A DNA stretch of 64,000 bases from Ascarosepion bandense (taxonomy: Eukaryota; Mollusca; Cephalopoda; Sepiida; Sepiidae): assembly GCA_037127315.1 (NCBI GenBank), contig JBBBDQ010001154.1, positions 1,468,001-1,532,000 of the forward strand, read 5' to 3'. Below are positions 46,000-57,360 of this stretch, piece after piece. Numbering within the stretch: the stretch's first letter is position 1; each line of letters begins with the position of its first letter. The translations under genes were made by a program, and so were the position numbers. Below the pieces are notes generated by a model, which did not search any database, was not told the DNA's origin, and was given only the letters and a program-made list of their open reading frames with translations.

Positions 46000-47400
46000 C
46001 AAGTAGCTGTTCAGGATAACTTCTTTCATTTCCTGATTTGATAGCAAATACTGAATTAGCTCAAATATCTGTCCAGATATACTGTAACTCTCAGTTTGTG
46101 GAGAAGACCTGCATTCCAGAGTCTGTCAAAGGCTTTCAAGATGTCCAGTGTTACAGACCGGGCTTCATCTTTTTTTTTTTTTATCTGAAACATGATAGCA
46201 CTTTTTCCACAATTATCATTAATACATCACCAGTTGGCCTGGAGAAACAAAAATTGTATTACTTGTATGAGAGAAGGCCCTGCGATGAGAGATGATGAAC
46301 CAATACAGCATTGATTAAGTCATCTCAGAGTTTGCCAAAATGAGGTAGAAGACTAATGGGCTGATAGATAGAAGAATTGGATAGCTCACCTGGGTTCTTA
46401 AAATGATGACTTCCAGCAGGCAAGAAAGTAAAAGGCAATGAGGCATTTATTACATAGTTTAGAAAGAACAGGAGGCAGTTCAGGAGCACACTTCTTAATG
46501 ACAATTACAGGGATGCCATTGGATCCACATCTAGGTTAGAGATGATAGCAGAAGCCATGGAACGGCTTATATGCATATCACTTAACAGAGACTCAGTTCT
46601 AAGTGGGAAGTTAGGCAGGGATACTTTGGATGAATCAAGAGTAGAGTTTGAAGAAAATTGTTAGAAATATGCAGTCCCTCATTCTCTCGACTAACATGGA
46701 CTTTGCTCCTTTGAAGACTTGCTTACATTTATTACGAGCAGTAATGAAGAGGCACTTGTTATTAACAAGACCTGTCACACTTATATAGCTGAAAATACTG
46801 GTTCCTGCATGTTATAGTGGCCGGGCATACTGGTGTGAACTATGGAGAGGATTGACGTTTCACCTGGTATTTCCGAAAAGTCAACTTTGAACCAAGAAGA
46901 AACCTCATTTGTGCAATTTTCAATTGGGAGGTTTAAGATATCAGTTCATAGGAGTGTCACAAAGAAAATCATGGAGTGAGTTCCAATCAGCATGCTGGTA
47001 ATGAAAAGAGGTTTTATGAACGAGGGGTTCATGTTAAATAGTTGATTGGAACAAAATACAAATACATACCACAAAGTTACCAAGATGACGCTATTGCGAA
47101 ACTCGGTAAGAGCAAGGAGTGAAGATGAGAAATAAATCAAGACGAGAAGCCTGTTGCTCCGTTTTGCTCAGGAAATGAGTGGGGAAGCTGACGATTTTAG
47201 TAAGGGAATAGGTAATGAAAAAAATTTAATGTCTGAATATCGGCAACATCAGTACATTTTAGAATGCTTCAGCCATGTGTCATGGCGTGCATTAAAGTCA
47301 CAAAAGACAAAGTTTTTTTTTAAGATAGAAAATGCCTTTTCTGTACTGTCAGCTATCATGTCTAATAGACTGCAGTTTTGGGAAGAGGGGACCCCTTTTA
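46000..47400 (-). pseudogene. LINE-A fragment, endonuclease through RT motif A
   Basis: The minus strand runs from an endonuclease remnant (complement of CATTAAAGTCACAAAAGAC, near 47290) through the RT entry region to the KAFDRLWNAG-type motif A near 46120. It is antisense to GTPBP2. Confidence 0.75.
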
Positions 47401-47747
47401 CATGGATCTCATACAATCCTCTCTTTTATTCCCCCATCTTTTCCTTGTCCTCCCTCTCCTCATCTCTTTTGTCCTTTACACCTGAGTTTTCTCTTCTGCC
47501 TTACCTCCTGTCCTCTGCTTTCATTTTCTAATATTTTATTTGAAAGTTTGACCAACAGTATAGTGGTATTCTACCCCCACCTTCTCCCCCACTCTCTCTT
47601 TATATTTATATATATATATATATATATATATCAGCAAACAGTGTGGGTATAGAAGAATCCAAAGGTGTATCCTGTACATACAGTAGTAGGATAACTCTCT
47701 AAGAGAGCTCTAAATATATATGTATATACATACATATAGATCAAATA

Positions 47748-47940
47748 TAAGAAAAATTAAGGCAGGCATGTTATTTCATGGTAAAGTATAGGCCCATTTC
47801 AGGTGAACCATCATCTGCCTCTGTCTTTGTAAAACCCTTTGTAAAATAAAGACGGAAGCTGATGATGGTTCGCCTGAAATAGGCCTAAACTACCGATTTA
47901 CCATGAAATAACATGTCTGCCTTAATTTTTCTTATAAATA
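47748..47940. repeat. Fold-back hairpin of a PLE-type terminal repeat
   Basis: Arms of about 85-90 bp (AAGAAAAATTAAGGCAGGCA... and ...TGTCTGCCTTAATTTTTCTT) with a short central spacer. Each arm holds a copy of the CTGATGATGG...GAAAT core, facing inward. Confidence 0.85.
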
Positions 47941-47943
47941 TAT

Positions 47944-48480
47944 TTTTTTTTTAATCATATCATCCCAAGCAAGGCGGTAATGCCACTGAAGCGCAGAGAG
48001 CTACGTAAGAATGAAAAGATTGGAAAAGAGAAAGCCGGGAACCACATCCTAAACAGGGAACAAGGGATGAGCCTCTACACCTGTTCAATAGACATGGGTG
48101 GAGTGTGAACCAGTTGATAGTTTAGTATATCTACTCCAATTGAGGAAAAAAAAAAAAATGAAAGAAAAGAGTGAAAAGATGGGAAAAGAGAAAGCCGGAA
48201 ACCACATCCTAAACAGGGAACAAGGGATGAGCCTCTACATCTGTAGAGGCTCCACCACAGCTATTGAAGCTGTGGGTGGAGTGTGAACCGGGCGATAGTT
48301 TAGTCTATCTACTCCAATTGAGAAGAGGAAAAAAAATAAAAATAAGAGAGTGAAAAGAATGGAGAAGAGAAAGCCGGAAACAACATCCTAAACAGGGACA
48401 AGGGATGAGCCACTTCACCTGTTCAATAGTCATGGGTGGAGTGTTAACCGGGAGATAGTTAAGTCTATCTGTTACGAAAA
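47944..48480 (-). mobile_element. Non-autonomous LINE-A derivative with three 5' monomers
   Basis: Minus strand: three tandem monomers of about 130-150 bp (in 48480-48013), then the LINE-A 3' tail to ATTAAAAAAAAA. Same design as 25713-26060. Antisense to GTPBP2. Confidence 0.78.
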
Positions 48481-48872
48481 AAAAATGTTCAGAATGGTGA
48501 GTTAACTAAGTTTTAACTTAGTTAAAGTCTAATCAAAGAAATAGAAAAAAAGGACAGCAAAAATAAAAAAAAATTGTATAAATAAATACAAAATCATGAC
48601 TTACTAAATTTTTAAAAAGTCTAACCAACACCTACACGCATGCTTATGGCCAGTTGACGAAAGAAAGAAAAAGTTATTTTATCTAATGGCCAGCAGAGGA
48701 ATGGATTTGTGGGTACGTTAGTAATTCAACTAGCTAAAAAAAAAAAAAAATACACAGGAACAAGGAATATGTATATATGTATATCTATACATATAAATTA
48801 ATAGAAGTAAAAGGTTTGTTCCTTAGCTGATTGATGTTACCTTCAACATATGCATCTACATATGTATGAAGT

Positions 48873-48961
48873 GATAAGGGCATAATATAAATAAATTTGA
48901 TGTAAATTGTTGTTTTTCTGATTTACAGTTAAAATTGGTGAATCCACAAATACATGAATGA
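48873..48961 (+). pseudogene. Duplicated GTPBP2 splice acceptor and first codons (decoy exon start)
   Basis: About 73 bp ending at 48945 repeat the sequence around the true exon start (about 49372-49454): AT-rich intron, polypyrimidine stretch, TTTACAG, then the first 17 exon bases. The copy diverges after codon AAT CC. Read from 48929 in the exon's phase it gives LKLVNPQIHE and a stop at 48959-48961. Use of this acceptor would therefore truncate the protein unless a donor were used at once. The right copy carries about 10 extra AT-rich bases. The two copies flank a fold-back insert of about 425 bp. Confidence 0.85.
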
Positions 48962-49320
48962 GATTCACAAAGACCTCAAAAGAGAAAATTTAAGAAAAAA
49001 TTAAGAAAAAATACATCATTTTTCTTAAATTTTCTCTATTAAGGGAGCAACCGTTATTTTTATTCGTTTTTTTTTTGCAGGTCTTTGTGAATCTCATTTG
49101 TGTAAAATCCTTTGTACAATAAAGACGGAAGCTGATGATGGTTCACCTGAAATAGGCCTACACTTTCAATTTACCATGAAATAACGTGTCTGCCTTAATT
49201 TTTCTTATATTTGCTTTATATGTATGTATATACATATATATTTAGAGCTCTCTTAGAGAGTTATCCTACCACTGTATGTACAGGATACTCCTTTGGATTC
49301 TTCTATATCTACACTGCATG

Positions 49321-49323
<3 letters not shown>

Positions 49324-49354
<31 letters not shown>
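49324..49354. repeat. (TA)n microsatellite
   Basis: TA run between the intronic inverted repeat and the GTPBP2 exon. Confidence 0.95.
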
Positions 49355-49357
<3 letters not shown>

Positions 49358-49436
49358 TTTAATAAGAGTATAATAAGGGTTTAATATAAATAATATAAAT
49401 AATTTTGATGTAAATTGTTGTTTTTCTGATTTACAG

Positions 49437-49621
49437 TTAAAATTGGTGAATCCTTCCCCATCTCGATTTGAGCACTTAGTGACCCAAATGAAGTGGCGCC
49501 TGCAAGAAGGAGAGGGAGAAGCAATCTACGAGATTGGAGTTGAGGACAATGGAGTTCTTGCAGGCTTACCAAAACCGGAGCTTGACAGCTCAGTCAATAC
49601 ATTAAAAAAAATGGCCAAAAA
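49437..49621 (+). CDS. GTPBP2: GTPBP2 orthologue, 185-nt coding exon (N-terminal region)
   Basis: Acceptor TTTACAG ends at 49436 and donor GTAAGTAG starts at 49622. The reading frame continues in phase 0 from the 27-nt exon and ends in phase 2. Diagnostic peptides are LKLVNPSPSRFEHLV, QMKWRLQEGEGEAIYEIG and VEDNGVLAGL, followed by a less conserved LDSSVNTLKKMAKK. This is the pre-G-domain region of GTPBP2; GTPBP1 is much more divergent here. The G domain and C-terminal domains must be encoded downstream, and no further exon was recognised up to 64000. The intron before the exon is 6.5 kb and loaded with transposons, including a duplicate of this exon's acceptor about 508 nt upstream. Confidence 0.92.
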
Positions 49622-49986
49622 GTAAGTAGTCTTATTTTGCTTACTGCACTCACTAAACCTTATGAAAATATGTTTTTTTTAATTGAGTGATTTGATCCTG
49701 CTGTCTTCTCCCAACGTCTACCTCTGATGGATTTAATAATTGTTCATAGCTTGGTAAAAACTGCAATATTCAGTTATGTCATGGTGTTCTATACTATAGA
49801 CCTACTCATGGTGCATCTAAGGGCTAGACTGGAGGCTTGTTTTAAAAACTCATTCCACTGGCAGCCACTCATTTTATTTTGAGTTTCAGATTGAGATGGA
49901 TACAACTGTTGTCAGCTAAAGAAATTTAATAAATTTGTACTTTTATACTTGGCATGATTTTAACTTATTTAATTGAAATAAGTATA

Positions 49987-50295
49987 GTATGTGCATTGTG
50001 GTGCATTGGATATCGGCTCGGAACGAGAAATCGGGGAGCCTAGTTCGAATTCCAGCCAAATTCATTGCATTCACTTACGCGCAAATACCCTTGGGAAAGG
50101 TATTAATCCGTCTATTCCTTCCAGTCGTGGGTTAAATAACAGGACAGATTGGGTTCTATAGCCTTGGTCGGCAACCAGTCTACTGCAGAAAGCAATGGCA
50201 ACCTACTGCGGGATAATCTTCTGTCCAGTCAGTCATGTCTCTTTTGAGACATGATCGCCCAAGTGTGTATCACGTATGGCACTTAACTGACTGAT
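49987..50295 (+). mobile_element. SINE-A copy, best preserved, with target duplication
   Basis: Intact A box (GTGGTGCATTGGATATCGG) and B box (AGTTCGAATTCC). Flanks AAGTATA at 49980-49986 and 50296-50302. It lies in the intron after the 185-nt GTPBP2 exon, in sense orientation. Confidence 0.9.
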
Positions 50296-50302
50296 AAGTA
50301 TA

Positions 50303-51240
50303 AATATATTTTTTATTTTCCTTGCAATATTATTTTAAGTTTATTGTAAAAAGAAAAATTTTTTTTTGTGTGTGAAATTCATTAAAAAAAGTAATCTAGA
50401 AACCTTGTTTTTGTGACTTGGAATTAAATTTAACATTTTTCAATTAAAGTTAATTTAATATTCTTCCCTCTAAAAGTTTTATTCCTAGGAACAAATATGC
50501 TAATGATCAACTTTAAATTTTTTTGTATAATCTGTATTTCTGTTTCTAACAGTTAAAAAAAGTATTAGATTTTTTTTTACTGTTCTTATACCACCATGTG
50601 ACATTTTACAGTGCAAAATTAATGAAAAAATATTAAAGATCTAGTCAAGGCAGGATGTTCTAATTGAAAAAGGCATAATTTTATTTGATTTTAAGAAATA
50701 ACTGATTAATCTGATTTTGTATTCTTTCTTTTTACAAATATTACGTAGTCTCTTTGACGACAGGTAATAATATTTTTGTTATGTTTAATTTTTATCTGCA
50801 GTTTTTCTTCTGAAGATTTTTTTCATTGATTCTATTTTAAATTTTATGCAAATTTTATTTGAAACTACTATTGCCGCATAAAGTTCAATTAATATCTTTC
50901 TCTATAATATTGTTATTCATACCAGCAACTATATCGATAATAAGATTTCATATTTTAGGAGTAATTTGTATTTTTCTTTCCATAAAGTATTAAGAATTTT
51001 AGTTTATTTTAACAGTAAAATACCTAAAATAGAAACAAAAGTAATATTTTTATTTCTTCAGAATTAATGAAAAAATAATTTATTAAGAATGTTGCTTCAC
51101 TTTTAACTTTTATCTTCAAATTATCTGAAATTTAATTAATGACTTGTCAATCTCATAATTATAAATAACAACACTCTTATAAAACCCAAACTGAAAATGA
51201 CCAATGTAGTATATCAATTTAATTGCTCACTCTGAGACTG
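50303..51240. other. AT-rich presumed GTPBP2 intron
   Basis: No recognised exon or repeat. Confidence 0.5.
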
Positions 51241-51308
51241 CATCTCGTGTCTTAAACAACTTATCTACATTGGACACGTGTCAACAGCTCTCTCCTGAAG
51301 GATGAAAG

Positions 51309-52718
51309 ATGACAGACCTCTTAAGTGATATCAGTGCCATAAGAAAACACTTTGACACCCACAATCAACTACCTACTCCCATTGGAGAATTCAGGTTGGA
51401 AATTATTGAGGTTCTTTACATCCAATACCGTTCTATTAGTCTCCTTCCGATCTTTGGCAAAGTTTTCGAAGCCATTATCAACGCCGAGGTGATTCAGCAT
51501 CTCACGGCCAACAGGCTTCTCTCTGACAAACAGTACGGGTTTTGCTTCACCAGGTCTACTGCTGATATGCTAACGACCATTACCGAGTATATATACCGGG
51601 CACTTGACAAGAATGGCAAAGCCCGAACCGTTGCCTTGGATATCTCCAAAGCGTTCGACAGGGTCTGGCATGCTGGCCTCTTGTGCAAACTGTGGAGCTA
51701 CGGGAAAACTGGACATCTGTTTGACCTCATCCAGTCATTCCTCTCTAACCGCACATTTAAGGTGGTATTAAATGGGCATGCCTCCCAAAACTACCGTACG
51801 AACGTGGGCATCCCTCAAGGTTCTATCCTAGGTCCCACGCTCTTTCTGATCTACATTAATGATCTCCCCGACACCATTAGATCCCAAGTTGGCATGTATG
51901 CCGATGACACAACAATCTACTCTCGCATTGATCAAAAACCAGGTGTGGACGACAAAGTGAACCTCGCTGCCGTGCTTGAAAAGGACCTCCAATCCATAGT
52001 GGCCTGGGGTAGGAAATGGCTAGTAAATTTCAATGCCTCTAAAACGAAGCTGTTATCAACTCACCACCATAGACAATCGCATCTACCTTCCATTAGCATG
52101 GGACAGGCTAGCCTCCCAGAGAGTAAAATACTACGCCTCCTTGGCCTTACACTTTCAGCAGACCTCAAATGGAATGACTATATCGAATCCATTGCCAAAT
52201 CTGCTGTTATGAAAGTCGGCTCTCTGTGCAGGGCCCGGAAGTTTTTCCCACCTGAATCTATTCTGCACATATACAAATCCACCATCCGCCCGTGTATTGA
52301 ATATTGCTGCCATATCTGGTCGGGTGCCCCTGCTGCTCTCCTTGGTCTTCTTGACAAAATACAAAGGAGGATCTGTAACGTGGTTGATACTGACTTGGCA
52401 GACCGGCTGCAACCACTCTGTCACCGGCGTGATGTGGCTTTCCTGTGCCTCTTCTACAAGTACTTTCATGGCTTCTGCTCCGATGAGCTTAGATCACTGG
52501 TGCCGCCTAAGCACAAATTTACATGAGATACTAAATTAGCAACTAGGTCCCACCCTTTTACAGTTAAACAAATAAGATGTAACCGTAAATTCTACTCCAA
52601 CAGCTTCTTTCCTCGCGCTTCCCGCCTGTGGAACTCCCTTCCACAAGTCTGCTTACCCGACAGCTACAATCTCCAGGTGTTTAAATGTAGGGTCAATAGA
52701 CACCTCCTATCACACTAA
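51309..52718 (+). pseudogene. LINE-A reverse transcriptase frame, open except for one stop
   Basis: 470 codons in one frame, broken only by TGA at 52524-52526, where other copies have an Arg codon (CGA to TGA is a CpG transition). About 35 N-terminal residues (MTDLLSDISAIRKHFD...) are not LINE-A; homology starts near residue 38 at YRSISLLPIFGKVFEAIINA. Motifs: VALDISKAFDRVWHAG (A), GIPQGSILGPTLFLIYIND (B), MYADDTTIYS (C), LLGLTLSADLKWND, then EYCCHIWSGAP and RLWNSLPQVCLP. Fingers and endonuclease are missing, so it is 5'-truncated. Confidence 0.9.
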
Positions 52719-52900
52719 CTCCCAATTATTCTCAGAACACTCTCATTTACCCAACCCTCATTCTCGGTATCCTTACCCGCCTATCACCCACCCTCTGACA
52801 TTTCCTATATTTAATCATCCTTTCTCCACTCTATGTAGCCCCCTGCGCAGTAGTGGCAGTGACATGCCTTGCTTGGGGTGAAACGCTTATAAAAAAAAAA
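52719..52900 (+). mobile_element. LINE-A 3'UTR of the 51.4-kb copy
   Basis: Short 3'UTR after the frame's final TAA, ending GTAGCCCCCTGCGCAGTAG...TGAAACGCTTATAAAAAAAAAA. Confidence 0.9.
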
Positions 52901-52929
52901 AATTCAAGCCAAGAATCTATCTTATTTTA

Positions 52930-53430
52930 TTTAACAGTACATTCCATCTGAAGTTCTTATGCAAATCACATTAAACTCAATATGGTGTTAACAAGAGAAT
53001 CTCTTAGACAGTTGGATGAGGCGGATTTTGTAGAAATATGGGTTCATTGTTTTGCTGCCCATGTGCTGACCAAGAAGTTAAAAGACCACAAAATTAAAGG
53101 AGAAGAGAATGAAATTACAGATCTCTTTTTGGCTTTGGCAGGATGTGAGGCCATCAGAAAGATTTCTATTATGCCATCTAAAGGATTATAGGATTTGACC
53201 TTTTTACAAACTTTGAGCATTATAAAGAGGAATTTGTGACCAAAAAAGAAGTTGGTTATTTCTGAGAGTACAAAGTTTCTTGCAGACAACCAAGAGACAA
53301 ATGAATCAATAATGAAGTATGTACACAAACTATAAAAGGCTTCCAGATTCTGTGAGTTTGAAAAACTTGGCACTGGAGAAATGATCATTGAAGATGACTT
53401 GATACAGCTGAGATTAATTGAAGATGAGTG
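52930..53430 (+). pseudogene. Gypsy-type gag fragment
   Basis: Frames give ESLRQLDEADFVEIWVHCFA, ITDLFLALAGCEAI, IMKYVHKL, SRFCEFEKLGTGEM and EDDLIQLRLIED, typical of gag of Ty3/gypsy elements in animals. Stops and shifts are present. It is flanked by LINE-A on both sides. No LTR is seen. Confidence 0.65.
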
Positions 53431-53454
53431 ATGCTTCGTACAAACACAAAATTT

Positions 53455-54245
53455 TGGAATAGTTACAACTATAACCTCCTCGGGTTAACTCTCATAACAG
53501 ACCTCAAGTGGAATGACTATATAGAATCCATTATATATCCACTGCAAAGAAAGTCAACTCTTTGTGTAGGGCCAGGAAGTTTTTCCCATCTGAAACAATC
53601 CTGCACATAAATAAATTTACCATCCGGCCGTGCATTGAATACTGCTGCCATATCTGGTTGAGTGCTCCTGCTATCCACCTAGGTGTCCTTGACAAAATCT
53701 AATAGAGAATCTCTAATGTGATCAATCCCGACTTGGCAGCTCAGATACAGTTACTTTCTCATCGGCACAATGTGGTTTCCCTGTGTCTCTTCTACAAAAA
53801 CTTTCACAGCTTCTGCTCTGATGAACTTAGCTCACTGGTGCCCCCTGTAGATGAATTTACTTGAGCAACAAGATTAGTAACTAGGTTCCACCCTTTTACT
53901 GTGAAACCAGTAAAATGTAAATGCAAATTCTACTCCATCAGCTTCTTTTCTCGCATTTCCTGCCTGTGGAATTCCCTTCCACTTACTTGCTACCCCGACA
54001 GCTATAATCTCTAAGAATTTAAATGTAAAGTCAATAGTCATCTCATACCTCACTAACCTGCATCTTCTCTCTCATGATCCTTTCTCCGTCCACTCCACTC
54101 TCATCAGTATTCTCATCCTTCTCTTACCCACTTCTTGACACCCCCTATAACCTGTCACTCTTTCTCATAACTTTCCACCTATGTAACCCCCTGAAAAACA
54201 GTGGCAGTAAAATGCCTTGCTTGGGGTGATATGATTATTAAAAAA
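53455..54245 (+). pseudogene. LINE-A 5'-truncated copy
   Basis: Starts at the LLGLTLITDLKWNDYIESI block, continues through the IEYCCHIW region with frameshifts, and ends in a 3'UTR with GTAACCCCCTGAAAAACAG and an A-rich tail. Confidence 0.88.
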
Positions 54246-54249
54246 AAAC

Positions 54250-54945
54250 AAAAAAAACTAACTAAAATGTTCTTGGATGCACCTATAGTTTTTCTAACAA
54301 TTACAGTTGATTGAAAAAATTTTGAAAAGAAAAACTATTTTCAGCCTGTGTGCAAGTATAAAAGGAAAATAGAAAGGGTAGAAAAGATAACCCTCAACCA
54401 CCCTTCAGGAAAATACAAGGGTATTTGCAATACAAAGACAAAAAGAGCAAAGTGCTAGAGAAAAGATTAGATTGAATGGTATGACTTTTTCTATGCAAGT
54501 ATATCCTGGGAGTGACGTCACCCTAATCCCAATAAATTTCTGTTAATGAATGGGCAACCCATATTAAAGAAAAGTTGACTTAAACTAAGACAGATTGATC
54601 ACTTATTCATCATAACATTAGATTGTTTTGAGGGAACTTTTTAGACTGACGCACACTTCAAAATTATTTCCATCACAGTAGTGAAACGCATGGGAATAAA
54701 TGTTTTGAAAGTGGATACAAGAAAACTAATTATCAGTGTGAAGTTGGAAATTAATGACACAGAGATGATTAATGGATACAAAAGGAGCATTCAATTAAAG
54801 AAAATAGTCACCCCCTCCATCTGACTTTTAGTCTTTGTCCATTCACATGCTACCTTTACTAGTTGTTGAATTGAAAACAATGTTCTTCCTGGTGACACTC
54901 ACATATTGTGGCTTCACAAAAACCAGATTAAGATTTAACAATTTT
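54250..54945. other. Stretch without recognised gene
   Basis: AT-rich; no supported frame. Confidence 0.5.
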
Positions 54946-55727
54946 TTTTTTTAATCATTTCACCCCAAGCAAGGCATTCCACTGCCACTATTGCTCAGGG
55001 GGTTACATAGGGGAAGGTGAAGAGAAAGAGAGGTTAGATATAGGAAATGTCAGAAGGAGGGTGATAGACGGGTAAAGATACCAAGGCTGAGGGTTGTGTA
55101 GATGGGAAGAGTGTTTGAGAGAATGCATGCGAGTTAGTGTGTTAGGAGGTGTCTAGTGACCTTACATTTAAACTCCTGGAGATTGTAGCTGTCAGGGAAG
55201 CAATCATGTGGAAGGGAATTCCACAGGCAGGAAGTGCGAGAGAAGAAGCTGTTGGAGTAGAAATTGCGGTTACATCTTATTGGTTTCGCTGTAAGAGGGC
55301 GGGACCTAGTTGCTAATCTAGTATCTCGTGCAAATTTGTACCTAGGGGGAGCCAGTGATCTAAGTTCATCGGAGCAGAAGCCACGTCACGCCGGTGAGAG
55401 AGTGGCTGCAGCCAGTCTGCCAAGTCGGTATCGATCACATTACAGACTCTCCGTTGTATTTTGTCAAGAACCCCGAGGAGAATAGTAGGGGCACCCGACC
55501 AGATGTGGCAACAGTATTTAAAACATGGGCGGATGGTAGATTTGTATAAGTGCAGGATAGATTCAGGTGGAAAGAATTTTATAGCAGCGGATTTAGCAAT
55601 GGATTCGATATAGTCATTCCACTTGATTTCTGCTGAGAGTGTGAGGCCAAGGAGGTGTAGTGTTTTACTCTCTGGGAAGCAAACCTGTTCCATGCTAATG
55701 GGAGGTAGATGCGATTGTCGATGGTGG
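54945..55727 (-). pseudogene. LINE-A 5'-truncated copy
   Basis: The minus strand encodes LPESKTLHLLGLTLSAEIKW-like sequence, STIRPCFKYCCHIWSGAP and RRVCNVIDTDLADWLQPL, then the tail with a frameshift that deletes the LCLFYKYFHGF segment. The 3'UTR ends at 54945. Its 5' edge abuts gypsy pol sequence exactly. Confidence 0.88.
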
Positions 55728-56545
55728 TATACTGACTACAAAATAGAAGTAAACCAAAAAATATGCTCTGATTCATTTCCTATTCCTCACATTGTAACTG
55801 CTATTGACGAGTTGTCCCGAATGAAATACTTTGCTAAAACTGACCTCAAAGCTGTCAATAACGAGATACAAATTGATGGAAAATTTAAAGAGGTTACTCC
55901 AGTTAACTCTCCAATAGGCTTACTCAGATTGAAGTGTATGTCTTATGGAGAAAAAAAAAACAAGTACTATTTTTTTTGTCTATCATAGCAAATAGTGAGA
56001 AATATCTGTGAAGTAAAAAGATACAAAAATCTTTTTCATACATTTTGAATACAATTACTCCAAGTATGAATTAAGGAAGTTCATTGTTGTTTTTTTTTCT
56101 ATATAACTGTTTGAAATTTTACTAAACTAATAAGTAATAATGGAGCCTCACTAATTGTTGTTTTATGAAAAAAAAAGATGGAGATTTAAGGATATATGCA
56201 GATTACAAAATAGAAGTAAACCAAAAAAATAGGATCTGATTCATTTCCTAATATTGAAACTACTATTGAAACAGCAGAATAAAATACTTAGCTAAAACTG
56301 ACCTCAAGACTATCAATAACGAGATACAAATTGATGGAAAATTTAAAGAGGTCACTCCAATTAACTCTCTAATAGGCTTACTCAGATTGAAGGATATGCC
56401 TTATGGTACAAAAAAAAAAGCAAATGCTATTTCTCAAAGAGCCATTGAAAATGTAGTAACTAGTGATGTTAAGAATATGATTATCTATGATGACCGATAA
56501 TATGTATTGGTTCAAGGAGTAGAGAAGAGCTAAAACAAAAATCAA
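55727..56545 (+). pseudogene. Gypsy-type pol fragments, RT region present twice
   Basis: First copy (55727-55985): TDYKIEVNQKICSDSFPIPH, IDELSRMKYFAKTDLKAV, FKEVTPVNSPIGLLRLK. Second copy (about 56170-56530), more decayed: YLAKTDLKTINNEIQIDGKF, MPYGTKK, QRAIENVVTSDVKNMIIYDD. The second reaches the catalytic YxDD region, read as YDDR. Both are broken by stops, so neither is functional. Confidence 0.75.
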
Positions 56546-56568
56546 ATTAAGTTTTAAACAAATCTAAA

Positions 56569-56866
56569 TCTAAACCTATTTATAAATGGAACTTTGTGTG
56601 TCTGTGTGTCCATTACCTATAGACTCTGAAACGGCTGAACTGATTTTCTTGAAAATTTACACAGTTGTACTATAAACGTCTGCAAGTGTTCTTAGCTAGA
56701 TTTTGTGTCGAGGTACCCCCAATAAATATCGAAAATCGATAATCAAAAAAATCGGGTTATAGAAGGAGTGGTCCGATTTTAATCAAATTTGATACACTCA
56801 TAGACAAAGACATAAGAAAAGATATTCAGAAGTTTCAAGGTCGCAGTTCTCATAATAGTGCAGAAA

Positions 56867-56919
<53 letters not shown>

Positions 56920-57291
56920 GCAAGATGTTTGTGTGTGTGTCTGTTTATCTGCTTGTATGTCTGTATTTTTTCAGCCCTTTTATTTTAGTTTTTGCTTCGG
57001 GTTTGACTCTAAGTAGGTATAATTGTAGTTCATGATACCATTTACTCAGAGGACTTATTTAGCCTTCAAAATTCAGTTTACGATGAAAAAACTTATTTGA
57101 TATCGATACCAGGAAATCAAAATTTGACTTGCATCCATTCATTTTTCTTTCAGTCTACGGTTTTGCTTTAACTGGAAATAACAATTGCTTTTTAGTCTTT
57201 CGTGCCAACATCCAAAGAGTCTGAGCTCCAGGACCATGGATTAGTTTTAAAGCTTTCATTACACCTGAGCAACGCCGGGCTATACTGCTAG
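56569..57291 (+). mobile_element. Non-autonomous Helitron, copy 3
   Basis: TCTAAACC start after A, with shared blocks and an internal (TA)n (56873-56916). Ends in a CCTGAGCAACGCCGGG hairpin and ...ACTGCTAG before T. Confidence 0.8.
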
Positions 57292-57360
57292 TTAAAAATA
57301 ATGCTGAGATGAACATAAACAAGAATAAATGTATGTTAAATTACAACATAATGACATATT

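Larger units (their letters stand above)
47636..49318. repeat. Long intronic inverted repeat (arms about 200 bp) upstream of the GTPBP2 exon
   Basis: The segment 47636-47830 matches the reverse complement of about 49115-49318 nearly base for base, for example around AGAGCTCTCTTAGAGAG in both arms. The arms are about 1.3 kb apart, and the right one ends about 118 nt before the exon at 49437. The left arm also folds on itself (47748-47940). The arms are copies of a PLE-type terminal repeat that also occurs at 17280-17475. Confidence 0.85.

Noticed and set aside
44811..46041. Long overlapping + strand frames of 300-390 codons rich in Phe, Leu and Ser
   Set aside because: All three frames are open at once because the strand is almost pure C/T; this is tandem repeat, not coding.
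50742..50764. Possible 15-nt GTPBP2 microexon (TAG, TCTCTTTGACGACAG, GTAATA)
   Set aside because: Splice-like dinucleotides are present, but the peptide does not fit the expected GTPBP2 sequence after MAKK, and the phase is not supported.
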